Source of the DNA: a virus
Strand: one strand, 5' to 3'
Virus record (IMG/VR): IMGVR_UViG_3300032297_000617
Span: 1 to 26,393 of that record
DNA length: 26,393 nt
Shown: positions 15,035 through 24,900 of the stretch, in pieces
Position numbering within the stretch: the first letter of the stretch is position 1
Layout of the letters: each line of letters begins with the position of its first letter
Notes under the pieces: model-generated
Told to the model about the DNA's origin: nothing
The model's database searches: none
What the model saw: only the letters and a program-made list of their open reading frames with translations
Position numbers and translations under genes: made by a program

Positions 15035-15262
15035 TTAACCGTTTAATAATGTTTTAACACCATGTGGTGTTTCTACTTTTAATGTTCTGTTTAATTTCAT
15101 AGTGTTGTCCACTCTTTCAATTAAACCATCCTTTAATCTTACAGTGTAACAGTCACCAGTCTGTAAATCACAAACTTCTTTATATCCGTTACCTAAATCT
15201 TTTTCGGCGATTACAGTATCTTTCTGTAAGTAGTTATCCAATAAATTTTTTAAATTACTCAT
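15035..15262 (-). CDS. Small protein of unknown function (75 aa)
   Basis: It begins MSNLKNLLDNYLQKDTVIAE and continues with a short beta-rich part (NGYKEVCDLQTGDCYTVRLK) containing two cysteines seven residues apart, then a basic segment (NTMKLNRTLKVETPHGVKTL). There is no signal peptide or membrane segment. The ATG at 15262 follows the hub gene stop by 35 nt and the stop lies 2 nt before the next start, so it fits the operon perfectly. I cannot assign a function. The sequence from QTGDCYTVR to DGLIERVDN looks like a small beta fold. Confidence 0.72.
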   Translation of the reverse strand: MSNLKNLLDNYLQKDTVIAEKDLGNGYKEVCDLQTGDCYTVRLKDGLIERVDNTMKLNRTLKVETPHGVKTLLNG

Positions 15263-15297
15263 ATTGTTTTTCTTAATAAATATAACGATTATTTAAT

Positions 15298-18200
15298 TTA
15301 GTACAGTTTTAATATTTTTGCTTGGTTATACGCCCATCTAGCATTACCCAACCAAGTATTGTAATTTTGATGTTCATTATAAGATTTTGTTAACGTACCT
15401 GATGTATACCAAGTATCGTAAAACAACTTTATAATTGCGTTTATTTTTTGTTCATCTGTTTTAGCATCATTAAAATAAGATTGTATTTTTCCTTTATAGA
15501 TATCTCTAATAAAGTTCACACCATCTTGGACACTATCAAATGTCGCAAATGGTCTAACAATGTTTTCACCTGTTGTTAAACATCTATATTTTGTAATTAA
15601 CGATGCAGTTGCACCAGGTGGTTGAATGTCAACTGTAACCCCATACAAATTATTTTGATTATATTTTAATCTTGTTGTTTTGTCAGTTGTGTTACCCATT
15701 AAATATAGAACACTAAACATGTATGTTCTTAATAATGTATCAGTTGTTGAACTATTAATAATAGTTACTAATTCATTTACGGTAATTGAACTTGTAATGA
15801 AATTACTATTTTCAATTACTCCGTATACGGCATTAATATTTTCACCACAATCTTGTGTTGTAATATCTTTTGTTTGAACAATAAATCCTTGATATGGTGT
15901 TCTACCTGATAAGACATATTCTTTAGATTTGTCACCTGTTAAATATTGTTGTGAATTACTATCATAAGTAACCAAAGTATTATTTGTAACAAATTGTTTA
16001 ACCTTGTCCGATAATTTTTTAGAAAAATCTTCATTAACACTCGCCAAATCATCGGAAACTTTTGTATTAATATTTGCCGAAACTCTTTGTCCATTAAATT
16101 CTGTATTGAAATTGCCAGGACTAATACTATGTTTAACATTTCTAATAATATAAGTTCCGTTAAACATAGGCATATGTCTTAACACAAAATACATTGTTGG
16201 TTGAATCATAACATTACCCAATGTTTTAACAGTACTAGAATAAGAACGGTTTTTATAAAAATCATACAACGATGTTGTTTGTTGCATTGTTTTCTTACCT
16301 GAGCCTTGGTTACCCATATCAATTGTTGTTTGAATTTGTTCTGACGATGTAACACCTTGTTCTTGGTTGATGTCTACAGATTTAAATACACTTTGATTAA
16401 TGGTACCAAAATCAACAACAAATCCAACCGCTTTGTTATTTTTATGTTGGTTAACATTACCTTTTTCAATAATTGGGTTATTTGTTGGGTTACCCAAATC
16501 AAATGAATCACTCTTAAATGGATAATTAGGGTCGTTCTCTAATGATAATGTTTGTGAAGGTCTGTCAATATATTGACATAAAAATTTTGGAGCAGAATCA
16601 ATATAGTCAACATAGGTAAATGTACTAAACACGTCATTAGCGTTGTTTAATATAGACACATTTCTATCAGTTGTTTTTAATGATGATTTACCATAAAAAT
16701 TAATGTACGCCGGCATTACAAAAAAATTCATTCTGTTGTCTGCAACAATCTGCCTTACTAACGACATTACTGAATTTGATGAGTTATCCCAGTTACAATA
16801 TTTTCTAATAGTATCAGTATTGATAATTAATTCATCACCAATATCACGATTTGCTTTGTCAAAAAATAAAAACTCATCAAATAATAATCTTTCTTTAAAG
16901 TTTCTACCTGAAACCCATTTATCATTTACGGCTTTAAATAACTCCCATTGTTCAAGTTTTATTATATCACCGTCTAATTTAGAATCAACATTTTGAATTG
17001 TATCTTGTTTTGGTCCATTGATTGATGGTGGAAGTTTTAATCTAAATTGTTGTTCAATTGCAGTACGTTTCTTTTCAGCAACATTTAGGATGTTACTAAT
17101 ATCGGATGCAAATGTTGTTGCGTCGTATGATGGATTTAATTTCTTTTGTGTTGCATATATTCTAATTAAAGGATATAATAATTTTATACTGTCACTTGTA
17201 AAAGGAATTTGATTGTCTCTGAAAAAATCATAAACTGTTGATGTTTGGGTATATTCAATTCCGCCAATGGTTGAAAATCCAACGTATTCTTGTAGTGTTT
17301 TCCATACATCAGGATAATCAGTTTTTGAATCTTGAACAGTTTTACCACCAACACTTGGTAAAGGATTTACATCATTAGGATAATATGTGACATAGTTACC
17401 TTGATAATCAAACGGTTGTGTAGGTTCAAATTGTGAGTTTTTAGAAAAATACCCAAATTGTTGTCTATTGAATTTTTTGGGATTTCCATTTTTCAAATAG
17501 ACTTTAATATCCACAAACTTACTTAAAACATCATTAATGTTTGCGGCTTGTTGAGCACCTAAGTCAGTATCTTTATTTCCCGATTCAGGTTTAATTACAA
17601 ACATTTTCTTAAACAAATTCACAATATTTGCATACGTTGTATTGTCACCTTCAGGTGAAAATATTTGTGATTGTCCGTTAAGTTTACAAAATTCTTTAAA
17701 TTCAGTTTCAAAAGAATCTAATTGGTCTTTAGAAAAAACACCAAATAAATCTTCAATTGAACTATATGTTGAAGTAATATCAAAATCGGTTTGGTTTTCT
17801 GTTGTACCAGTTCTAACATATTTTAAATATTCTAATGGTGTCGGCATTTGAACTTTTGAATTATCAAACCATCCGTAGTTTGGTGCGTTCCAAAGAGTCT
17901 TAACACTACCGTTATACATTGGGTTTGAATTTCTAATATCTGAAACTGTTATTGGTGATAAATTTGTTTCAGGTCTTAACTCATAATATGTTTGTTGGAA
18001 CGGTTGTACACCTGCGGATGGGAATAAACATACATGGTCTTGATATTGTGGTCCAAAAAAACTAGAATATTCTTGTACAATATTAAGATAAGAATAATAA
18101 CTTAAAATTGGTCCTTCAGGTTTACTATTATATTTTGTATTACCATTAACCACCAATGTGTCACCAAATAAAACGGTAGTATCATTTAAATTATATGTCA

Positions 18201-21200
18201 ATGTACCACTACTATCCACAAATAAATCAGTATCTGTGAAAATTTTGTAAAAGTTATTAATTACTTTTGGATAAAATCCACTTTGGATACTGTCACCTAA
18301 TAATGTGAAATTTCTTTCTGTTGGATTTCCACCGTATCTTATGTTGTAGGTTTTTGTTGCCGCAGAAGTAATTGGGTCATAATTTGTTTTGTAATCAAAA
18401 TCTTTCCAAATAGAAGTTAAGATATCTTCATTGTTTTCAATATACTTTTTATATCGGTACCAAACTGAACCCATTTTTAATATCCAAGCATACGGTAATT
18501 CGTGTATTGCCGAAAATTTATTTAAATTGGCAAATATATAATCGGTTGATGTTCCGTTAGTACTATCAATGTATTTTTCATGCAGGGTTGATAGTGGTAA
18601 TGAGTTTAACAAAAGATATCCAAGTTTTGTATATTTTTCATCTCCTGTTGAGTCACCTGATTCAACAATTGCATTAATAAAATAAGGTGTGTTTAATAAA
18701 CTTGTTGTTTGGGTATATGTTACATTATTATCAGTTGTGTATGTTACATTTCCTTCGGTATAAAACTTTTGGAGTTTGTTTTCATATCTGTTATTATAAA
18801 AATTATTAATACTTTGGTGTGTCGTTTGTGTTTCAGAATAACCAATAGTACTAGTTTGATTTCTAGTTAATGGTGTAATATTTGGTCCTGAAAAATTATC
18901 AATTACTAATTTTTTGTCATTAAAACCATAACTATTAACTGTTGAATATCTATTATCTTTATTTGGTGTCCCTTGCATTTTTTGTGCAAAACTATCAATA
19001 ATAAATGGATATGTATCAAAAAGTGTTGTTTCGTTAGTTGTATTAGAACTTATAGCGGTTTTGATATTATCCAAACTTTTAAGTTTCAATGGATTTGATG
19101 ATGTTGTATCAAAATCTTTTGGGCTTAATATCTTCCAACTATCATTAACTTGGTCATTAATATATGGCGTAACAAAGTTTTGAGAAATAAAAGTATTCCA
19201 TAATGGTCCCGCTTGGTTTTCACCAGCAGTTGTTTTTAAATAATCATATAATGTTGTGGTTGGTAGAGTATTGGAAATAATATTTTTCAAAACACCTGTG
19301 GGTTGTGATTGTACCACGTTATTCACTTCAAGGTCAGATGCTGTGTAAACTAAATCTTGTGTAATACCACTAAGATAATATAATCCCGAATAAAAAGTAT
19401 TCAGATATAATCTTTCATACATTTCATACACATAGTTTTGAACCGAATTATTTTGTTGATTATAAACGTTAGTTCTAAACGGTATTTCAATAGCGTGTTC
19501 AGGTGTGTATTTCACAACCAATCCGGTATTTGGTTTAACGTCGGTTGTAAAATTTCTGTCTTTTTCTAATACACCTTTAAGATATTCTTCAACAAATTCA
19601 ACTTCAGGCCAAATAACAGGATTATACGCATGTGTTGATTCACTAGTTGATTTAGAACCGGGATACGTTATTTCATATTCAACCTTACCTGACGTTTCTT
19701 TTTTCTGAACAAATTGTGGCCAAGGATAAACAAAATAATTTGAGTTCTGTGTGGTAGTAGTTTGTATAATATTTTTACCTTCCTGTGATGGATTGGTTGT
19801 TAATATTGATTTTAATCTTGCTGTATTATCTCTTTGATTCCAAGCGTTTGTGTGAACATCATCCATTAATTGGTAAAATGCATCAACGGATGCCATGATT
19901 GCCCCAATAACATTTCTAACTGTTGGTCTAAATTGTAAATCTTGAACATTGTCATTAGTTCTAAGTTTTGCCTTTAAAACTTGGTTAAGTCTTTCAGATT
20001 CTTCTTTATATTTTTGTACTATTTGACCATTAATGTTTTGTATTGTACTAACTTCTCGGTCTAATGTATAGTAATATAAATTACCTTTTGTGATATCAAT
20101 ATTACCTTGTTCATTAACTGAAAGTAATGTTCCATTATTTTCTAATTCAGTTTTTAAATCTTTTTTAAATTTAATAAAATCAACGTCAGTATTTGGATTT
20201 GTAACTTGTTTACCTCTTTGTTTGAAATAAGTGTCTTGGTAATTAATATCACTATCACTAAATTTTACTTTAAAAAAGTCAACTTTAAACGCTTTTTGGT
20301 CTAAAGCTATACTTTTACAAAGGTCTGTTGGTACTGAGTTAAATTCTTTTAAACCTGTTTGAAGTATTGATGTTAATTCAGTTTCAACTTTTCCCGATAA
20401 ATCAACATTGCTTTGTAGTGTTGCACCGCTCAAACTATTTGATAAATTCCTTAACGGATACAATTTAAAACTATTTTCACTGGAAAATCCAACTTTAAAT
20501 TCGTTATTTAAAACTAAAACTTTATTAGAATCTAAATTAGTTTCACCCCATTGAACTATTTTATTACTAAATTTGTTTAAAGACTCTTTATACCTTTCAA
20601 GTGCAACAATATTAGTAAAATCTAATTTTTCAAATTCTTTATTTAAAAATTCTGTATACTTTGTTAACCTTATTGACATTTCATTTAAGGTCAATACTGG
20701 TACATTTTTATCAATTAATCCTTTACGTTTATATTCTTCAAATACTTGTTTTATTTTTGAATATCCCTTAGATGTTGGTTCAACAGTTACTTCATTAGTG
20801 ACACCAGTTCCGTTTTGTTGTACTGATGCGGTGGCTGAGTTAGGTGTATTAACTATTGGCGTATTAGGAATACTGTATTGATTATACATGTGTGGTAACG
20901 CAAACAAATATCCTAAACGAACATCGTCTAACATAGCACTGGTTCTTGCAATAAATTTTAAATTAACAATATAGTTACCTGTTGAAGCTTCAAACGATGC
21001 CTGAAAATTCAATAACATTAACTCATACTTAATGGCTTTACCGTAGAATCCTTTTAACACTAATTCAAAAAGTGGATACGGATAATATAAAAATACTGAA
21101 TAAGGTGAATTACCACCTGTTTGGAATAAACTTTTACCCTGTACATCAACTAACGTCATTGTTACAGTCGGTACACCATTGAACTTAATATCAACATTAA

Positions 21201-21603
21201 TGTCCCTAATACCTAAAACTTGTGTGTCAACAAAATTTGTTTGTTGTGGATTTTGTCCTTGATTAAATTTAATTTGATTTATACCTCGTCCTTGTGTACT
21301 ACCAGCACCAGTAATTTCATCAGTATAACTTGTATCAAAAACATTTTTATCGGTTGGCTTTAAAAAATTAATAGACGCAATTGTTGTGTTATTAACACTT
21401 GATTCTAAATCTTGACCTACCGCTAATTTTGTTCTTGGTACCGACTTAGCAATTAAGTTGGCATACATTACCAAATTCTCTTGTTTTATGGTACGGTTTT
21501 TTTTGTTCCCATTGGAGTCTTTAACCGAGTTTGGGTCAATTAAAACAATGTTAGAATTTTCTTCGTAATATATATTTTCACTACCACCGAAATTATCTGC
21601 CAT
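15298..21603 (-). CDS. Giant baseplate hub-type protein, possible C-terminal cell-wall domain
   Basis: About 2101 aa. Near 130-235 lies a beta-rich domain (LGIRDINVDIKFNGVPTVTM; FLYYPYPLFELVLKGFYGKA) of a kind seen in tail hub proteins. At about 1795-1840 is a hub/late-control-like motif: GNVMIQPTMYFVL, FNGTYIIRNVKHSISPGNF, TEFNGQRV. The last ~130 residues contain YNQNNLYGVTVD (about 1980) and FATFDSVQDGVNFIRDIY (about 2020), reminiscent of glucosaminidase/lysozyme-type peptidoglycan hydrolases, though the expected preceding Glu is not evident (MFSVLYLMGNTT). The centre is Asn/Thr/Tyr-rich and unassigned. The gene follows gp53 as gene 5 does in T4, so a fused gp27/gp5-like hub with a cell-puncturing role is inferred. 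I chose ATG 21603, which overlaps gp53 by 11 nt. An ATG at 21630 with AGGA 8 nt upstream is the alternative. Confidence 0.78.
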   Translation of the reverse strand: MADNFGGSENIYYEENSNIVLIDPNSVKDSNGNKKNRTIKQENLVMYANLIAKSVPRTKLAVGQDLESSVNNTTIASINFLKPTDKNVFDTSYTDEITGAGSTQGRGINQIKFNQGQNPQQTNFVDTQVLGIRDINVDIKFNGVPTVTMTLVDVQGKSLFQTGGNSPYSVFLYYPYPLFELVLKGFYGKAIKYELMLLNFQASFEASTGNYIVNLKFIARTSAMLDDVRLGYLFALPHMYNQYSIPNTPIVNTPNSATASVQQNGTGVTNEVTVEPTSKGYSKIKQVFEEYKRKGLIDKNVPVLTLNEMSIRLTKYTEFLNKEFEKLDFTNIVALERYKESLNKFSNKIVQWGETNLDSNKVLVLNNEFKVGFSSENSFKLYPLRNLSNSLSGATLQSNVDLSGKVETELTSILQTGLKEFNSVPTDLCKSIALDQKAFKVDFFKVKFSDSDINYQDTYFKQRGKQVTNPNTDVDFIKFKKDLKTELENNGTLLSVNEQGNIDITKGNLYYYTLDREVSTIQNINGQIVQKYKEESERLNQVLKAKLRTNDNVQDLQFRPTVRNVIGAIMASVDAFYQLMDDVHTNAWNQRDNTARLKSILTTNPSQEGKNIIQTTTTQNSNYFVYPWPQFVQKKETSGKVEYEITYPGSKSTSESTHAYNPVIWPEVEFVEEYLKGVLEKDRNFTTDVKPNTGLVVKYTPEHAIEIPFRTNVYNQQNNSVQNYVYEMYERLYLNTFYSGLYYLSGITQDLVYTASDLEVNNVVQSQPTGVLKNIISNTLPTTTLYDYLKTTAGENQAGPLWNTFISQNFVTPYINDQVNDSWKILSPKDFDTTSSNPLKLKSLDNIKTAISSNTTNETTLFDTYPFIIDSFAQKMQGTPNKDNRYSTVNSYGFNDKKLVIDNFSGPNITPLTRNQTSTIGYSETQTTHQSINNFYNNRYENKLQKFYTEGNVTYTTDNNVTYTQTTSLLNTPYFINAIVESGDSTGDEKYTKLGYLLLNSLPLSTLHEKYIDSTNGTSTDYIFANLNKFSAIHELPYAWILKMGSVWYRYKKYIENNEDILTSIWKDFDYKTNYDPITSAATKTYNIRYGGNPTERNFTLLGDSIQSGFYPKVINNFYKIFTDTDLFVDSSGTLTYNLNDTTVLFGDTLVVNGNTKYNSKPEGPILSYYSYLNIVQEYSSFFGPQYQDHVCLFPSAGVQPFQQTYYELRPETNLSPITVSDIRNSNPMYNGSVKTLWNAPNYGWFDNSKVQMPTPLEYLKYVRTGTTENQTDFDITSTYSSIEDLFGVFSKDQLDSFETEFKEFCKLNGQSQIFSPEGDNTTYANIVNLFKKMFVIKPESGNKDTDLGAQQAANINDVLSKFVDIKVYLKNGNPKKFNRQQFGYFSKNSQFEPTQPFDYQGNYVTYYPNDVNPLPSVGGKTVQDSKTDYPDVWKTLQEYVGFSTIGGIEYTQTSTVYDFFRDNQIPFTSDSIKLLYPLIRIYATQKKLNPSYDATTFASDISNILNVAEKKRTAIEQQFRLKLPPSINGPKQDTIQNVDSKLDGDIIKLEQWELFKAVNDKWVSGRNFKERLLFDEFLFFDKANRDIGDELIINTDTIRKYCNWDNSSNSVMSLVRQIVADNRMNFFVMPAYINFYGKSSLKTTDRNVSILNNANDVFSTFTYVDYIDSAPKFLCQYIDRPSQTLSLENDPNYPFKSDSFDLGNPTNNPIIEKGNVNQHKNNKAVGFVVDFGTINQSVFKSVDINQEQGVTSSEQIQTTIDMGNQGSGKKTMQQTTSLYDFYKNRSYSSTVKTLGNVMIQPTMYFVLRHMPMFNGTYIIRNVKHSISPGNFNTEFNGQRVSANINTKVSDDLASVNEDFSKKLSDKVKQFVTNNTLVTYDSNSQQYLTGDKSKEYVLSGRTPYQGFIVQTKDITTQDCGENINAVYGVIENSNFITSSITVNELVTIINSSTTDTLLRTYMFSVLYLMGNTTDKTTRLKYNQNNLYGVTVDIQPPGATASLITKYRCLTTGENIVRPFATFDSVQDGVNFIRDIYKGKIQSYFNDAKTDEQKINAIIKLFYDTWYTSGTLTKSYNEHQNYNTWLGNARWAYNQAKILKLY

Positions 21604-21910
21604 AATAATAGAATCTTGTTTGTACCGCATTATTATAATCCTGAAGTGAAGTAACTAAAGGATATGGAATTATAATAATTGAATTATCAGGAATGTCCCA
21701 CTCTAAACTACCGTATTCTTGGTTTGCCTGTAAAATTAACCAACCAAAAAATGGTGAACTATAATATTCTTGACTGATTTTATCTAATCTACTAACACCT
21801 GCTCTAAAGACATATTTAATATCAGTACTCTTTCTTGGTAAATTTAAACCAGGAACAACGGTTTGTTCACCGTTTAATAAGAATTGTCCGTATCTATTAT
21901 AGTAATCCAT
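21593..21910 (-). CDS. Baseplate wedge protein gp53-like (LysM-like fold)
   Basis: A 105-aa protein, shorter than T4 gp53 (196 aa). It reads as a LysM-like module: YVFRAGVSRLDKISQEYYSS, then PFFGWLILQANQEYG, then the closing strand EWDIPDNSIIIIPYP. gp53 joins neighbouring wedges by binding gp6 and gp25 at the inner baseplate ring, and both partners are encoded elsewhere in this window. The ATG at 21910 shares one base with the stop codon of the upstream 1489-aa gene, and its 3' end overlaps the hub gene start, so translation is probably coupled across all three. The aromatic tail (RFYYYGR) is dual-coded with the start of the next gene. Confidence 0.8.
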   Translation of the reverse strand: MDYYNRYGQFLLNGEQTVVPGLNLPRKSTDIKYVFRAGVSRLDKISQEYYSSPFFGWLILQANQEYGSLEWDIPDNSIIIIPYPLVTSLQDYNNAVQTRFYYYGR

Positions 21911-24900
21911 TAGAATATTACTTTACCATTAAACGTATTTTTATCATCATTACGATTTTGACCCGTATAAAGATTTTTTAATCTAGCTATATCACTGTCA
22001 GTTGCTGACATTTTAAGTGTTAAACTTGTTTGTCTTTTTTCTTTAATTAATGTTGTTACATCACCAGGAATGTAAACTTTATTAGTTTCTTTATTATAAT
22101 TTGAAAATATTTCACTCATTTTCTTTTTCTCACCCTCGGCAGGTATTTTATAATACGTTGTCAAAGTTTTACCAATAAAACTTGTCCAATCTTTACTTGT
22201 AAATGAACCCGTAACTTGTGTTTCAAATGATTTGTAGTTATTCGCTAATTGCCATCCAAACACTAAGAAAAATCTTTTATCCGCTGCGTTTGTTGCAAAA
22301 CTACCGTTTGGTAAAACATAAGTTTGATTATCATCATATGTTGATGTTATAATTTTTTTGGTTTCCAAATTGGTTTCTAATAAATTAATTAGTGGTGAAT
22401 AAGTGTTCATAACAATACCAATTTTAGTTACAGTTGTTGCACTATCAATTGTGTAAATTTTGGCAACGCCCTTAGTATCAATATAACCATCTAATGTTTG
22501 AACTACATAGTTTAATTTATCAATGTTTCTTGTCATTTCTAACTGAGTCTTTGATAACTCATTACTTGTATTTACCATTTTATCAGTAAATGTCACTTTA
22601 TAATCGTTAACTAATTTTTTTAATTGATTGTTAAAATTAGTTTGGTCAATAGATTTAAAGTTTTGCTTTAACATTTCCTGTTGAATAGTTAGTGAATTGT
22701 TATTAATGTCGTTTAGTAATCCACTAAACAATGTATCAATCTTACTTTCAAAAGTTGATTTACCAAAAATTGTTAAATCAGTTTGTGTTGCTGAAGGGGC
22801 TCCAAACTCATTCATCTTACCTGATTTGTAATCACGGTCTTTTGTATATAACATTAATATACCACTATTGTATTGTTCGCTAATTTGTTTTAGTTTGTTG
22901 TATTCACCACTTGTAAAATTATTAAAACTTTCAATAAAGTCTTTAACAATTTCTTTGTATGCTATATTAACACTTGTTCCACTATTTTGGAATTTACCCT
23001 CAACAGAACCAATAGTTGTTCCACCTTCGTTTTGAAGGTTTGAAGTAGTATTCTTTGGGGTGTCTCCTGTTGGCTCAGTCTTTTCAATAAACTCTTTGTT
23101 ATAACCTGAAACCTGTAAAGAGTCTGTTGCTCTTTCGTCATACATTTCAGTATTTGCAAAGAAATTAAACGACAAAGCATTTTGTAATTCATCAATTGGA
23201 CCTTTTAATCCTTGACCACCAATAAATTTGAAACCCATCTGAACACTTACAATCATTGGTTGAACCCCAATACCTTCAGGATTTAAATCAAATTTACCAT
23301 CTTCATATGAAAAATTACAACTATCAATTACAACTTTTGAGTGGTAAAAATCACCAACTCTTAATATACAAATTGGGGGAGCACCAAAGGCTGTGTTTCT
23401 AGCATCGCTATCAATTAATGTACCACCAGGTTGTTTGGTTGGGATTGTATCGCCAGGTCTTGTACACTGTAATAAGAAAGTCAATCTTTCGTTTAAACCT
23501 TCAGGGGTCATTGAGTGAAACGCTGGGTGAAAATATTTTAACTTTTCTTTTAAAGAATCATAAACAAAAGGATTACTTTCTTTCATAAATTTAAAGTAAT
23601 CTGCTTCACTTAATAGTTTTCTAATAACTTGTTTACTAATTGATTCTTGTGTTGGTACACTTGGGTTATTATTACTATTTCCGTTTTGTCTTTGTGTTTC
23701 AGATAATAATCTATCAATTGACGTAATTGCACCAGTTTCAACACCTCCGTTTGGATTGTTAATGTTTGGAAGTGGAGTTTCAATAATGTCCTCAATAATA
23801 ACTCTTCTACAACCAACAGGTCCTGTTTCATATTGGTTTGTTGTTGATGTACTACACTTATAATTAATCGGTTGTATTGTCTCGTCAACAGAACCATTAG
23901 TCTTTGAAAATTTCACTCTCTTATCATTATTGATTAATGATTTAATTGTGTCTTCAATACATGTGTTTCTTTCAGATTCAATACTAGTTCCTTCGTTGTA
24001 TGAAACATTTGAACGTAATCTAATTTCAATTGTTACGTTGGCGTTTGATGATAATAAAGTTTTAATGCTTTCCGTAAATGCTGTAAGTGTGTTTTCAGAA
24101 GATGTAATTAAAGTTTGTTGTGATGGATTTATGTTTCCAAAATTTGAACTTGTTGTGTACGTAACAACATTGTTTGAGTAGTTTGTTCCCCCACCACTAT
24201 TATAATCAAAATAAAACTGTGTTGACTTATACGCGCTTAATTGTGGTGTATACACTTGTTGTCCAACATTTGAGTTTGAACTTAATGAACCACCAGCGGC
24301 ATCACCACCAATATTTAAAGATTGATTAACAACATCTTTAATTTTTTCAGGATTGCTTGAACCGTTGATTATTTTTTGAATCTGTGATAATTCTGTAGTT
24401 GAAAAATTGTTATATCTTTTTGATAATTCATAGATATCAAATTTGGTTAATCCAGCAAAGAATGAATCAATAACTTGGTCAGCAATTTGACTTGACGCAG
24501 TATTATTTAAAACTCTATTTACCAATAAATTCATTACAGACGGATGGTCAACAATAACTTTAAAACTTAAAGTACCACCCCTACTAGTATTCTTATAGGT
24601 GTATATTTCTTCAGGTCTACCCAAAAAAGAGTTTGCTTCCCATTGGACTGAGTTATTTTCTGAGAAAGTTAAATCATATGGTGGGAACCACATAACCCTA
24701 CCACCGTTTGGTCCTTTTTCAGATTCAGGTAAATCGGTGTATCTAAAACCAGGTCTTCTTGATGTTCTCCAAGCCAGGTTTTCTAATGACAACATATATT
24801 TCTTAACTTGTCCCCCTTGTAAATTTGTTGATTCAGGACCTGATGTTGGGTATATATTTAAGTTATAAGTTTTGTCTAAAATAGAATATGGGTTTTTTCT

